Counted from the first letter of the stretch, positions 7,794 to 17,423 are shown. The stretch is 64,000 nt of DNA from JBHOQX01 sp042408595 (GCA_042408595.1 JBHOQX010000017.1:1-64000), one strand, 5' to 3'. Numbers and translations: made by a program. Notes: generated by a model from the letters alone, not told the origin.

Positions 7794-8321
7794 ATGCGCC
7801 GTCGTTCCCGTGGCCAGTCACTTGTCGAGCTAGCGCTGCTCTTTCCGCTTCTGGTGCTGATCCTGTTCGGCATCATCGATCTCGGCTGGTACGTCTACGG
7901 CTACGCGACGATCTACCAGTCGGCGCGCAATGCGGCCGAGAAGGCGTCGCTCTTCCCGCCGTACCCGAGCAAGCTCGGGTACGGCACGGGCAACGTCGGC
8001 AAGCCGGACTGGAACGATACCTGCGTGCAGCAGATCATGGAGAACCTGGGCGAAGATGCGACCCTTTTCCCTGATCTGGCGACAGGTGATTACGTGCGAA
8101 TCACGTACCCCAATGAAGACGCGAGCGGCAAGCCCATCCGCGAGCTGTCGCAGCCGATCGAGGTCAAAATCATCTATCCGATCGAGCCGCTCACGCCACT
8201 GTTCCGCTTCGTGAACTTCGGCAACAACGGCCGGATGACCGTCACGACCATCGCCCGGCGCTCGATCGAGTCCTTGGGGAATAGCCCGCAAGGCCCGAAC
8301 GGCGTCGTCTGCCAGCCGTAA
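7794..8321 (+). CDS. TadE-like pseudopilin 1
   Basis: 175 aa from ATG 7794 (GGAGG at 7782-7786). The N-terminus MRRRSRGQSLVELALLFPLL is the TadE signature: short basic leader, G-Q-S-L-V-E-L motif with the conserved Glu, then one hydrophobic helix (about residues 10-32). The Glu at +5 relative to the Gly is what prepilin peptidases need for cleavage in pseudopilins. The remaining 140 residues are an extracytoplasmic domain with one Cys near residue 80 and one at the C-terminus. TadE proteins are minor pilins of Flp/Tad pili. It is first in a run of nine co-directional genes reaching 20749. Confidence 0.85.
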   Translation: MRRRSRGQSLVELALLFPLLVLILFGIIDLGWYVYGYATIYQSARNAAEKASLFPPYPSKLGYGTGNVGKPDWNDTCVQQIMENLGEDATLFPDLATGDYVRITYPNEDASGKPIRELSQPIEVKIIYPIEPLTPLFRFVNFGNNGRMTVTTIARRSIESLGNSPQGPNGVVCQP

Positions 8322-8330
8322 GAGCCAGCC

Positions 8331-9338
8331 ATGCATCACGCCATGCGACGCACCACCCGCACAACCGGCCAGGCGATCGTCGAGTTCGCGCTTGCCGCGA
8401 CGCTGATCTTCTTTATGCTGACGGCCACGGTCGATCTGGGCCTGATCTTCTTTACCCTCCAGGGTCTGCACAACGCCGCCCAGGAGGGCGCGACCTACGG
8501 CAGCCGCTGGCTGATCACCAGCCCGAGCGGCGTCATCTCGCTCGATGTCGATGGCATCCGCGACCGGACGCGCCACGAGGGCGGTACTCGGGGCGGAATC
8601 GGCTTCGCCAACCTGCTCGATCTGAACAACAATCAGAGCCTCGATGTCGGCAAGGACACCGATGGTGACGGCAAGATCGACCAGGACGCAACGGTGGCGG
8701 ATTACCGCGCCGGCAAGGCCAGTTGCGACAAGCTGCCGAGCGGCGCTTGTGTCTTCGAGGACTATATTCAAGTCGGCCTGAAGATGGATACCGACGGCGA
8801 CGGTGTTCCGGAGGACCTCGACTGCCCCTCGGCAGCGCTGAACAACCCGCTCGCGCCCTGCTATGTCAAAGTGACGATCAAGAGCGACTACAAGCCGGTC
8901 TTCCCGCTCGCCCCGGCGATCGGCAAGGGCGTGCAGCTCACCTCGACCTACTACATGCGCCTGCGGTCGAACCAGCAGCAGGGCGGCGCCCCGCCGAGCG
9001 GCCAGCAGCCGGTTTTCCAGACCGCGACGCCGACCCCGTCACCGACCGCGACGCCGTCGCCGACTCCGTTCACGCTCAAGGTTACGGTGCAGTACTACCG
9101 GAAGGTGTCCAACAAAGGGTATCTCAAGGTGCTGGTGCAGCTGCCGAACAACAGCCCGGCCACCGGCGCAACAGTCTCGGCGGCAGGGGTGGGGACGCTC
9201 ACGGAGAACGGCAACGGTTACTACTCGGCGTGTGGGTTCAACAACCCGCCGAACTCGGTGACGATCTCGGCGACAAGCGGATCGGGGAGCGGTTCCGCGT
9301 CGGCAGGCATCAGCAACGGCAGCGTGACGTGCCCGTAG
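8331..9338 (+). CDS. TadE-like pseudopilin 2 with Ca-loop-like repeats and C-terminal Ig-like domain
   Basis: 335 aa, starting nine bases after the previous stop. MRRTTRTTGQAIVEFALAAT gives the TadE leader and conserved Glu before a hydrophobic helix (residues 18-40). About residues 100-120 and 155-165 contain DLNNNQSLDVGKDTDGDGKID and DTDGDGVPEDLDC, which look like dockerin/EF-hand type calcium loops with aspartates at alternate positions. A Thr-Pro-Ser linker (TPTPSPTATPSPTP, about 230-245) leads to a terminal region of about 90 residues with beta-rich composition and two cysteines. Calcium binding and surface exposure are inferences from these motifs. Longer than most TadE proteins because of the added domain. 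Confidence 0.8.
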   Translation: MHHAMRRTTRTTGQAIVEFALAATLIFFMLTATVDLGLIFFTLQGLHNAAQEGATYGSRWLITSPSGVISLDVDGIRDRTRHEGGTRGGIGFANLLDLNNNQSLDVGKDTDGDGKIDQDATVADYRAGKASCDKLPSGACVFEDYIQVGLKMDTDGDGVPEDLDCPSAALNNPLAPCYVKVTIKSDYKPVFPLAPAIGKGVQLTSTYYMRLRSNQQQGGAPPSGQQPVFQTATPTPSPTATPSPTPFTLKVTVQYYRKVSNKGYLKVLVQLPNNSPATGATVSAAGVGTLTENGNGYYSACGFNNPPNSVTISATSGSGSGSASAGISNGSVTCP

Positions 9339-9417
9339 CGGCGAGTGTGGGCGCACCGGGTCGATACTCGTGCATAAAGCGTTGCAGCACTACAATCACT
9401 ACACAATGGAGGGGGCA

Positions 9418-12018
9418 ATGAAAGGTCGTCTTTGGCGCCGAAAAGCGCGAGGACAGAGCGCCATCCTGATCGCGCTCATGATCGTCGTGCTGATCGGCAT
9501 GGTCGGCCTGGCGGTCGACGTCGGCAACACTTATGCCGAGCAGCGCAAGACGGTGCGCGCCGCCAACGCCGCCGCGCTGGCTGGCATGGACAAGCTGCTG
9601 GCGAATGGCACCGACCAGGACATCGCGCGCGCCATCCAGGGGTCGTTCGCCTCGAACGGCCTCAAGGTGCAGGTCGATCCAACCGTTCCGCTCCAGCCAG
9701 GCGAGCGGCGCGTCCGGGGGCTCTACCTGGACGTGAACGGCGATCGCCTCGGCGATTGCTTCATCGGCGATTGCGCCTCGGCGAACGGCCAGGGCCTGCC
9801 GCCGCAGGGCACCACCTACATCCAACTCAACGTGGACGGCCAGGTGGACACCTACTTCGCCCGCGTTGTCGGCACGAAGGCGCTGCCGGTGAACGCCCGC
9901 GCCTTCGCCGCCCGCTGCGCCCCGACGAAGAACGTCTATCCGATCGGGATCTGGGCCAGCGCCGTGCCGGACGAGAACGGCTTCGTCCCACCGGACGACC
10001 CCAACCAGATGCAGTACTACGGCATCTACAAGGACGCTGACTATCCGCGCGGCAAGACACAGCGGCGGATCTATATCAAGAACCAAGAAGCTGGTGCCCC
10101 GGTGCCTGGTAGCTTCAGCTTCCTGACGTGGAAGCCGGAGGCCAGCTACACCAACGCAAACGGCCTGCAGGCCATGCTCGAGCGCGACGGCAACCTGAAC
10201 AAAGGGTTTGTCGAGGGCAGGTGGGACCCTCAGCAGAACAGGTCGGTCTGGCCGTACGACAAGGAGCCCGCGCCGGCCAGCTACCCGTACAATCGGGGCA
10301 TGCTCGATCCGGGTGACTGGGTCTACGGCAACTCCGGCTTGAGCTGGAGCAACGACATCAAGGCCGCGCTCCAGTACCACGTCGACAACCGGACGAAGAT
10401 GAACCTGCCGATCATCTCGAAGTGGACCAAGGTCGGCGGCGATGAGTTCTTCTACATCCAGCGGATCGGCACCTTCTACCTGCGCGGCTATAGCCAGCAG
10501 GGGGGCAACAACGCCTGGTTCGACCTGGTGTACCTGGGCGATGCGAGCCAGCAGGCCTGTCTCACCACCAACCTGGAGGAGATCACCAAAGTGCCGCCGG
10601 GCGTGACGCCGCCGGCGATCAATACCAACAGCATCGGCCTGAACGGCACGATCGGCCTCCTGCCGCAGTGGGGCCAGCGCACGGTCGGCAACGACCCGAT
10701 CGCCTTCACCTTCATCCTGGACGTGTCCGGCTCGATGAGCTGGAACTTCCTCGGCGAGGGCACGGTGGGCGGCACGATCAACTACCAGGCCGATAGCACC
10801 GGCGGCACCGACTACGAGTGCGAGAACCCCGGTAACAAGTCCTCGCTGCCCTACCGCAGCACATGCAGCGGCGGCCCGGGCGACCCGTGGCGCAAGGTGG
10901 CTGAGCGGCGCATCGCGGTTTCCAAGACGGCGATCAAGCGCTTCATCGATACGATGGACACCGGCGATACCATGCGGATCGTGGCCTTCAGCAGCGATAT
11001 GAGCGGCGGACCAGCCCGGTACACCAGCGTCGCGCCGTCCTCGTGGGTGACCGATAAGGCGCAGATGAAGGCGGCGGTCGATAACATCGGCAAGTATAAC
11101 AACGATATGTACCGCACCAGCGGTGGTACGCCGGGCGCGAACGGCGTCAAGGGTGCGCTCAGCCTGCTGCAGTCAAGTAGCATGCCGAAGAAGGCCCCCG
11201 ACGGCCGGACCTACAAGCGGGTGGTGATCTACCTGACGGACGGTGTCGCGAACATCTTCCTCGATGGCAATGTCAACGATGCGCGCGATATCTGCGGCAA
11301 CATGTCGCCCAACCAGGCCAGGAACACGCCCTACTGCCAGATCGGCGTGATGTCCAACGGTGTGGAGCGACCGATCACGGCCATGATCTCGCAAGCGCAG
11401 AAGATCCGGAATTTGGACGACTCGACGGCGATCTATGCCCTGGCGGTCGGCCCGGTGCCGCCGGACGGCCTGGCGCTCGTGGCGAACGGCGATAACTACT
11501 TCTTCCAGGCGGCCGATCCGGGCGCGGTAGATGCGATCTTCGCGCAGATCCGTGCCCAGATCGAGGGGCCGTGCGTCGAGCAGATGGGGAACACGGTCTA
11601 CAAAGTCGATGGGGATAACACCCCCGACCCGGCCTATCTGCCCGAAGCGCTGCCGTCGGACGCCTATGGCTATGTGACGATCGAGGACAGCGCCGGCAAC
11701 CCGCTGCCGGACGGCAAGGGCAAGGCCCCGATCAGGCATTCGCCGTACACCGGGCGACTGACCTACTCGATCCCGGCCGATGCCGGCCTCAAGCCGGGCG
11801 AGTATCGCATCAAGGCGTGGGTGGCCTACAAGGGGCAGGACGGGGTGACGCGTGTCTACAATGCGTTCTTCGCGGTCGATAACGAAAAGAACCTGCTTCC
11901 TGCCAAGACGAATACCTACAACTACCGGGTGACCCCCTCGGAGATGCTCGGGAGTGTGCAGACCGTGCCGACGCTCTTCCTTGGGCTGCCGTCCAACACC
12001 AAGGTCTGCAAGAACTGA
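9418..12018 (+). CDS. TadG-like protein with von Willebrand factor A domain
   Basis: 866 aa from ATG 9418 (GGAGGGGGC upstream); an in-frame GTG at 9370 is less likely. Residues 1-45 (KARGQSAILIALMIVVLIGMVGLAVDVG) form the TadE/TadG-type N-terminal helix. A VWA domain runs from about residue 430 to 720 with the MIDAS motif DVSGSMS at 435-441, a downstream YLTDGVAN strand and a GGTPGANG loop that can give the MIDAS Thr. The C-terminus has a further beta-rich domain. TadG-like VWA proteins are minor components of Tad pili and may act in adhesion; monoderm versions are displayed outside the membrane. The gene is followed by a strong hairpin at 12051-12093 and then the Kelch-type gene. Confidence 0.82.
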   Translation: MKGRLWRRKARGQSAILIALMIVVLIGMVGLAVDVGNTYAEQRKTVRAANAAALAGMDKLLANGTDQDIARAIQGSFASNGLKVQVDPTVPLQPGERRVRGLYLDVNGDRLGDCFIGDCASANGQGLPPQGTTYIQLNVDGQVDTYFARVVGTKALPVNARAFAARCAPTKNVYPIGIWASAVPDENGFVPPDDPNQMQYYGIYKDADYPRGKTQRRIYIKNQEAGAPVPGSFSFLTWKPEASYTNANGLQAMLERDGNLNKGFVEGRWDPQQNRSVWPYDKEPAPASYPYNRGMLDPGDWVYGNSGLSWSNDIKAALQYHVDNRTKMNLPIISKWTKVGGDEFFYIQRIGTFYLRGYSQQGGNNAWFDLVYLGDASQQACLTTNLEEITKVPPGVTPPAINTNSIGLNGTIGLLPQWGQRTVGNDPIAFTFILDVSGSMSWNFLGEGTVGGTINYQADSTGGTDYECENPGNKSSLPYRSTCSGGPGDPWRKVAERRIAVSKTAIKRFIDTMDTGDTMRIVAFSSDMSGGPARYTSVAPSSWVTDKAQMKAAVDNIGKYNNDMYRTSGGTPGANGVKGALSLLQSSSMPKKAPDGRTYKRVVIYLTDGVANIFLDGNVNDARDICGNMSPNQARNTPYCQIGVMSNGVERPITAMISQAQKIRNLDDSTAIYALAVGPVPPDGLALVANGDNYFFQAADPGAVDAIFAQIRAQIEGPCVEQMGNTVYKVDGDNTPDPAYLPEALPSDAYGYVTIEDSAGNPLPDGKGKAPIRHSPYTGRLTYSIPADAGLKPGEYRIKAWVAYKGQDGVTRVYNAFFAVDNEKNLLPAKTNTYNYRVTPSEMLGSVQTVPTLFLGLPSNTKVCKN

Positions 12019-12050
12019 TGGTGCTGGGGTATCCGCTGTCCCGCTAACCT

Positions 12051-12093
12051 CGGGGCCGGGTCAGGCGAGCGCCCGCTCCCTGGCCCGGCCCCG
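12051..12093 (+). terminator. Strong hairpin inside the tad operon
   Basis: A 15-bp GC-rich stem (12051-12065 with 12079-12093, one G-T pair) around a 13-nt loop. There is no T-tract. It lies between the VWA gene and the Kelch gene, so it may reduce read-through or protect the upstream mRNA end. Confidence 0.5.
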
Positions 12094-12165
12094 GGCTGTG
12101 CCACCTGCCGCCGGGCGCAGCCGCACCGCCCGCGCCTCCCTCCTACCAGCAACCAGGAGTTTCGC

Positions 12166-14592
12166 ATGATCGCCCGCAACCGCCTGATCCGCCCGATTCA
12201 CGGGCTTCTCCTGGCCGCGCTGTGCCTGCTGATCTTCAGCGCGGCGCCGCCCGCGCCCGTGCAGGCCGCCACACCAACCATCGCGATCGACAATACCGTG
12301 GCGGAGTTCTCCCGCGGCCAGTTCCAGCGCGCAGCGCTCAACAACGCCCTGCGGGTGAACGGCAGCCGCCCGACCGACCAGGTCGGCGCAGTGCAGCTCG
12401 GCCTGCGCGGCACGCTCGCCCGCTGGACGTCCAACTCGGCTTACAATCTTCCAAACGCGCTGATCAACCATGGGGTCACCGCCGTCGGCGACCGACTGTA
12501 TGTGATCGGCGGCGAGAAGCCGCTCGGCTTAGGCTCGGAGATGCAGGACAAGGTCTGGTCGCTCCAGGTCGATCTCAACAACGGTGCGCTCCTCGGCGAC
12601 TGGCAGGCCGAGCCGCCCCTGAACCCGGTCGTGCCGCAGACCGGTGTCGCGGCGGCCGCGCCGATCAGCCAGGCGGCGGTCACCTCGGTCTTCACTCCCG
12701 GCGTCGGCGGGTATATCTACGTGCTTGGCGGCCGGGTATCGTTCAACAGCCTGTCGAGCCGCGCCGTGCGCTACGCCCAGGTCGGTGCGGATGGCCGGAT
12801 CGTGGGCCAGTGGCAGGAATTAGCAGGCGCCAAGATCCCCCCGCCCGATTCGACCTTTCTCTCGTTTCAGCCCGGAGTCTACGCCGCGTCGGCGCTGAGC
12901 CTGAAGATCGGCGGTCGTACCTTTGTCTATCTGATCGGCGGGCTGGAGAGCTATCGATCAGGATCCGTGGTCGAGCGCGTCGGTGAGAAGCGCGTGCTCT
13001 ACGCCGAGGTCGGCGCGGGCGGCAAGCTCTACAAACCCGGCACCAGCACGGAGGGCTGGGCCGAGACCAGAAGCGTGCCGGTCACGCTGAGCGGCGCGGA
13101 TGTCGGCATCTGGTCGGCCACGGCGGTCGCCGATTTCTTCCCGGCGGCGCTGAACGGCACCGGCGCCTACGCGATCTACCTGATCGGCGGGCAGATCCGC
13201 CAGACACCGGTGTACAGCGCCGTGGTCTACCGGGCGCAGGTCGCCGGCGATGGCGCGGTCACCTGGTTCAACGACGCGGCGCCGGCGGTGATGCCGCAAC
13301 CACGCTATGCGCTGGGGGGAGTCACCTTCCGTGGCAATATCTATGTCGTTGGCGGGGTGCCCGGCACCTCGACGATGCCGGACGGCATGGTGCTCACCAG
13401 CTATGTGGCAGACGATCTGACGCTGCCGGATGTTGACGATAGCTCGAGCGGCATCCAGAACTTCCTGGAGAACACCGGCGCGCTGAGCGACTACCCGCGC
13501 AGCGGGCACGGGCTGGTGCTGGTGCGGCCCAGCCCGAACTCGACCAAAGCCTTTGTGTATATGATCGGCGGCGGCGGCTCCAAGCCGGACGAGAAGAATG
13601 GCACCGATACGGTGATCTACGCCACGCTTGGCGAGAGCGAGACCCGCGCCGACGGCTACGCGCCGGACGGCTGGTTCTACGGCGAGCCGACCCCGCTGAA
13701 CTTCCTCCAGGCCGAGGTGCGCGAGATCCGCTGGAGCACGATCATCACCGGCGGCCTGGGGCTGGACATCGGCATCGACTACCGCACCTCCCAGAACGAC
13801 TGCACCAACCCGACCTGGACGCCGTGGGAGTCCGGGCAACTGGACGGCGACCCGACCAGCCCGAACCGCTCCACGGACGGCCCGAACGTTGTGTCCATCA
13901 GCGCGCCGCAGACCGGCTCGCGCTGCTTCCAGTACCGCGCCCGTTTGGTGCGCGGTGCGGACAAGAACCAGACGCCGCTGCTGCTGAACGTCGGCATCAA
14001 GCTGCGCATCCCGGGCAGTCCGGACCTCTGGCAGATGGATACGCAGGTCGACCAGCGTGACCCACGCGGGCGCCTGACCGGGATCAATGTGACGATCACG
14101 AACCAGAACCTTTTCTCGCCGCCCGGCACGCCGATCACCTTCGGCGCGGACATCGACGGCGGCGGGGATTTCTATGTCGATCTCTACATCTACGGCCCCT
14201 CGGCGACAAAGCCGCCCCTGCCGCCCGCGCCGACCATCCCCGTGCCGGCCACGCCGCCGCCGGAGAACCGGGCCTACGCGATTGTGCCCAAGGCCAGCCT
14301 GGGGCCGAACGCGATCTATGCCATCCGCAACTGGTGTGTCCAGAGCGCGGCGACCACGTGCACGCCGTTCGACCCGCTGACCTTCCTGCAGCAGCAGGGG
14401 CCGGGCTGGTACACGGTCTTCGTGGTGGTCGATTCGACCGACTGCCGCGATTATGAACGCTGCGTGGGGGTGGACGAAAGCGATGGCGACGAGCTGCGCG
14501 GCGAGCAGAACAACGTGAAGGGCTTCCAGTTCCAGGTCGCGCCGAACAGCATCGTGCGCACGGTCAACCTGCCGATCACGAGCCGGCCATAG
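12166..14592 (+). CDS. Secreted Kelch-type beta-propeller protein of the tad locus
   Basis: 808 aa, with AGGAG at 12152-12156. A signal peptide is visible (basic MIARNRLIRP, hydrophobic stretch to about residue 24, then PVQAA cleavage region). At least six Kelch-like blades can be recognised by hydrophobic-YxxGG signatures: YVIGGEKP, YVLGGRVS, YLIGGLES, YLIGGQIR, YVVGGVPG and YMIGGGGS, between about residues 108 and 470. The rest has Ig-like beta sequence and a PPLPPAPTIPVPATPPP linker near residue 690. No enzymatic motif is visible. Its position between the VWA pilin and CpaB suggests it is a pilus-associated or surface adhesive component, which is inference. It is not a standard tad gene. 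Confidence 0.7.
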   Translation: MIARNRLIRPIHGLLLAALCLLIFSAAPPAPVQAATPTIAIDNTVAEFSRGQFQRAALNNALRVNGSRPTDQVGAVQLGLRGTLARWTSNSAYNLPNALINHGVTAVGDRLYVIGGEKPLGLGSEMQDKVWSLQVDLNNGALLGDWQAEPPLNPVVPQTGVAAAAPISQAAVTSVFTPGVGGYIYVLGGRVSFNSLSSRAVRYAQVGADGRIVGQWQELAGAKIPPPDSTFLSFQPGVYAASALSLKIGGRTFVYLIGGLESYRSGSVVERVGEKRVLYAEVGAGGKLYKPGTSTEGWAETRSVPVTLSGADVGIWSATAVADFFPAALNGTGAYAIYLIGGQIRQTPVYSAVVYRAQVAGDGAVTWFNDAAPAVMPQPRYALGGVTFRGNIYVVGGVPGTSTMPDGMVLTSYVADDLTLPDVDDSSSGIQNFLENTGALSDYPRSGHGLVLVRPSPNSTKAFVYMIGGGGSKPDEKNGTDTVIYATLGESETRADGYAPDGWFYGEPTPLNFLQAEVREIRWSTIITGGLGLDIGIDYRTSQNDCTNPTWTPWESGQLDGDPTSPNRSTDGPNVVSISAPQTGSRCFQYRARLVRGADKNQTPLLLNVGIKLRIPGSPDLWQMDTQVDQRDPRGRLTGINVTITNQNLFSPPGTPITFGADIDGGGDFYVDLYIYGPSATKPPLPPAPTIPVPATPPPENRAYAIVPKASLGPNAIYAIRNWCVQSAATTCTPFDPLTFLQQQGPGWYTVFVVVDSTDCRDYERCVGVDESDGDELRGEQNNVKGFQFQVAPNSIVRTVNLPITSRP

Positions 14593-14628
14593 CGCCGGCC
14601 ACTATCGGCGATCGCAGCGATTTTGACA

Positions 14629-14692
14629 CCATCAGGACACCAAGTTTCAATGAATGGCGCGCCCGTCTTCTGGTATCTTGGTGTCCTGGTGG
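14629..14692. repeat. Inverted repeat CAGGACACCAAG / CTTGGTGTCCTG
   Basis: Arms 14629-14644 and 14677-14692 pair over 15 of 16 bases around a 32-nt loop. It lies in the gap 14593-14886 between the Kelch gene and cpaB, which otherwise holds only the -10 element at 14825-14833. Confidence 0.55.
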
Positions 14693-14824
14693 CGTTCGCC
14701 GCCGGATGGTCGTGCGCCGTCGTGTATGGGAGCGTATCGATGCAGAGCTTCGCTGCGTTTCCATAGTAGACGTCTCTCGGCCGGATGCTGCGCGCCGGGG
14801 TATGGCGGGATGCACGCCGCCCCA

Positions 14825-14833
14825 TGCTATAAT
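14825..14833 (+). promoter_or_regulatory. Extended -10 promoter before cpaB
   Basis: TGCTATAAT, 53 bp upstream of the cpaB start; no -35 box recognised. It would give the assembly genes cpaB-tadC a second promoter. Confidence 0.5.
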
Positions 14834-14886
14834 GCCCGCGAGCGCGTGAGGTATCCCGGCCGCCAGTGAAAGAAAGGGTATGCCCC

Positions 14887-15918
14887 ATGAGGCGTGGAGG
14901 CCGAATCTTTCTGCTGCTCGGCGTCATCGTCCTGGTTCTGGTGCTGTTCGGCCTGATCTACTATCTTCAGCAGAGCGGCGGCCAGGCCACCCAGCAGGGC
15001 GGGCCGGTGGTGCCGCCCACCGCCATCCCCAAGGTTCAGGTGGTCACCGCCAAGATCGACATCCCAAGCGGCACGGTGCTGACCGACACCGGCGCCCTCG
15101 AGCAGTTCCTCACCACCGAAGAGATCCCCGAGACGGACTACAACCGCGACCCCGGACAATACTTCACCAGCCCGAGCGAGCTGCTGAACAAAGTGACGAT
15201 TCGCGATGTGCCGGCGCTGGAGAAGGTCGTCCGCTCGGCGGTGGTGGATACCGGCCTTTCGTTCCAGATCCCGCCGGCGCAGCCCGGTCAGCCGCGCCCG
15301 AAGGCCATCCCGTTCGAGGTTGATAATCTGCGGGGCGTGGCCGACCAGATCCAGCCGGGCGATTTCGTTGACGTAATCGCGTCGTTCGACGTGGGCCGCT
15401 CGTACTTCCAGCCGGCCCCGCCCGCGCAGCCGGGCGCCCCACCGGCATACAACCAGTCCGAAGTGACCAGCCAGTCCACCAAGACCCTGCTGCAAAACGT
15501 GCGGGTGCTGAAGATTCTCAAGCCAGCGGTGCCACCTTCTGGCACGCCGGGGCCGGAGAGCCAGCCGGCGCCGGCCGAGACCCAGGGCCAGGGCGGCCCG
15601 GCAGGCACCCCCGGGCCGCGGGAGCAGGGGGGCAGCCCGAACAGCTTCACGGCGGACGCTAAATGGATTCTCATTCTCGCTGTGACCGACCAGCAGGCGG
15701 AGGTCATGCGCTACGCCGTGGAGAAGGGGACGGCGATCACGCTCGCGCTGCGGGCGCGCGGCGATACCGCGCCCGAGACGACCCTGGGTATCACGCTGGA
15801 CGCGCTGATCGCCCGCTACGGCCTGCCGGTCCCGGTGCCGGTCGGGCCGGCCGTCGCGCCGCCGAATGCGGTGAACCCGCCGGCCGCGACCGCAGTGCCG
15901 CCGACGGTCACGCCGTAA
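14887..15918 (+). CDS. cpaB: Flp pilus assembly protein CpaB/RcpC (SAF domain)
   Basis: 343 aa from ATG 14887, with AGAAAGGG at 14871-14878; a GTG at 14866 in frame is possible. MRRGGRIFLLLGVIVLVLVLFGLIYYL gives one N-terminal membrane helix. VQVVTAKIDIPSGTVLT (about residues 51-67) is the classic SAF-domain opening of CpaB. IQPGDFVDVIASFDV (about 154-168) and WILILAVTDQQAEVMRYAVEKG (about 259-280) are the usual RcpC motifs. A Pro/Gly/Gln-rich insert (about 215-250) is low complexity. In diderms CpaB contacts the secretin; no secretin gene is present here, so it presumably spans the cell wall of a monoderm-like envelope. Confidence 0.87.
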   Translation: MRRGGRIFLLLGVIVLVLVLFGLIYYLQQSGGQATQQGGPVVPPTAIPKVQVVTAKIDIPSGTVLTDTGALEQFLTTEEIPETDYNRDPGQYFTSPSELLNKVTIRDVPALEKVVRSAVVDTGLSFQIPPAQPGQPRPKAIPFEVDNLRGVADQIQPGDFVDVIASFDVGRSYFQPAPPAQPGAPPAYNQSEVTSQSTKTLLQNVRVLKILKPAVPPSGTPGPESQPAPAETQGQGGPAGTPGPREQGGSPNSFTADAKWILILAVTDQQAEVMRYAVEKGTAITLALRARGDTAPETTLGITLDALIARYGLPVPVPVGPAVAPPNAVNPPAATAVPPTVTP

Positions 15919-15938
15919 GCGCAGCAGGAGATTTCGCA

Positions 15939-17207
15939 ATGTCCGAGCCTCAGAAGATTCGCGTCCTGATCGTTGATGACATTGCCGAGACGCGCGACAA
16001 CCTCGAGAAGCTGCTGTTCTTCGAGAAAGACATCGAAGTCGTCGCCAAGGCCGGCACCGGGCGCGAAGCGATCGCAATGGCCAAACAGCATCAGCCCGAC
16101 GTGGTGCTGATGGATATCAATATGCCGGACATGGACGGCATCGCGGCGACGGAAGCGGTGCTCACCCAGGCGCCGAACGTTCAGGTTATCATGATGAGCG
16201 TACAGGGCGAGCAGGACTACCTGCGCCGCTCCATGCTCGCCGGGGCGCGCGAGTTCCTGATCAAGCCGATCAGCGCGGAGGACCTCTACGCCGCTATCCG
16301 CCACGTCTACCGGCTGCGGACGACGCAGCGCCGCTATGTGCCGGTCGGGGCCGAGGGGGCGGCCGAGGCGGGGGCGGCGCAGCAGCAGGGGCAGATCATC
16401 GCCGTCTTCAGCCCCAAGGGGGGCGCGGGCACGTCCGCGATCGCCGCGAACCTGGCGGTCGCCCTGCGCCAGACGACGAGCAAGAAGGTCGCCCTGGTGG
16501 ATGGCAACCTGATCCTGGGCGACCTCGGCGTCATCATGAACCTTGTTGCGAACAAGACGATCGCCGACCTGGCCAACCGGATCAACGAACTGGATCGCGA
16601 TCTTCTCGCCGATGTGATGACGACCCATACCTCGCAGGTGAAGGTGCTGCTCGCGCCGCCCAACCCGCAGACCGGCGAGTTGGTCACTGCGGATCACCTC
16701 CGCTCGATCCTGGAGTTGCTGCGCAAGGAGTTCGACTATATCGTGGTCGATACACAGTCGTCGTTCCAGGACCGTGCCCTCGCCGTACTCGATCTGGCAG
16801 ATCGCATCTTGGTGCTGATGACGCTGGAGATGACCTGTATCAAGAATATTAAGCAGTTTCTCGAAGTGGCCGAACTGCTCGAATACCCGAGCGAGAAGAT
16901 CGTGCTGGTGCTGAACAAGGCGGATAATCGGCTGGGCATTCGGGTCGAAAATGTCGAGGAGAACATCCGGCACAAGGTGGCGCTCCAGATCGCGAACGCC
17001 CAGCACGAGATGACCCTTTCGATCAACCAGGGCGTGCCGATGGTGATCGAGAAACGCGGCCATCAGACGTCGAAGGACATCTTCGCGCTCGCTGCGCTGC
17101 TGAGCGCCGCGCGAGCTGCAGCCAAGGTGCCGGCGGGAGGCGAGAAAGCCGCCGCGAAGGGAGCGGAGAACCGCGGGCTGTTCTCGCGGTTGCTGACGAA
17201 GCGCTAG
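15939..17207 (+). CDS. cpaE: Response-regulator/CpaE (TadZ) fusion ATPase
   Basis: 422 aa from ATG 15939 (GCAGGAGA upstream). Residues 7-125 are a receiver domain with acidic pair D13-D14, phospho-acceptor D59 in VLMDINMPD, and K109 in FLIKP, so it looks able to be phosphorylated. Residues 152-400 are a ParA/MinD-like ATPase with deviant Walker A KGGAGTS (160-166), VALVDGNLILGDLG and DYIVVDTQ motifs. CpaE/TadZ proteins locate the Tad machine in the cell. In many CpaE proteins the receiver domain is degenerate, whereas here the key residues are kept. It lies 20 bp after cpaB and before cpaF. Confidence 0.88.
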   Translation: MSEPQKIRVLIVDDIAETRDNLEKLLFFEKDIEVVAKAGTGREAIAMAKQHQPDVVLMDINMPDMDGIAATEAVLTQAPNVQVIMMSVQGEQDYLRRSMLAGAREFLIKPISAEDLYAAIRHVYRLRTTQRRYVPVGAEGAAEAGAAQQQGQIIAVFSPKGGAGTSAIAANLAVALRQTTSKKVALVDGNLILGDLGVIMNLVANKTIADLANRINELDRDLLADVMTTHTSQVKVLLAPPNPQTGELVTADHLRSILELLRKEFDYIVVDTQSSFQDRALAVLDLADRILVLMTLEMTCIKNIKQFLEVAELLEYPSEKIVLVLNKADNRLGIRVENVEENIRHKVALQIANAQHEMTLSINQGVPMVIEKRGHQTSKDIFALAALLSAARAAAKVPAGGEKAAAKGAENRGLFSRLLTKR

Positions 17208-17423
17208 TGTGCGCTGCGCGCCGGGCTGAGGGGCAGGGGCGTGGAGCGAGCGTCCGGCGCGTGTCACCTGTGGGTCTGTGCTGAGCATAGTCCCTGGCAC
17301 CGCGCCAGTGCCGAGTCAGGCGGCATGGCGCCAATGGATGACGGGCGGCATACTGGCTGCTCGCTGTTCCTTCGATCTGCGATCTGCCACCCGCCATGGC
17401 CCTAGAGAGGAAGAGGTGCAGCT

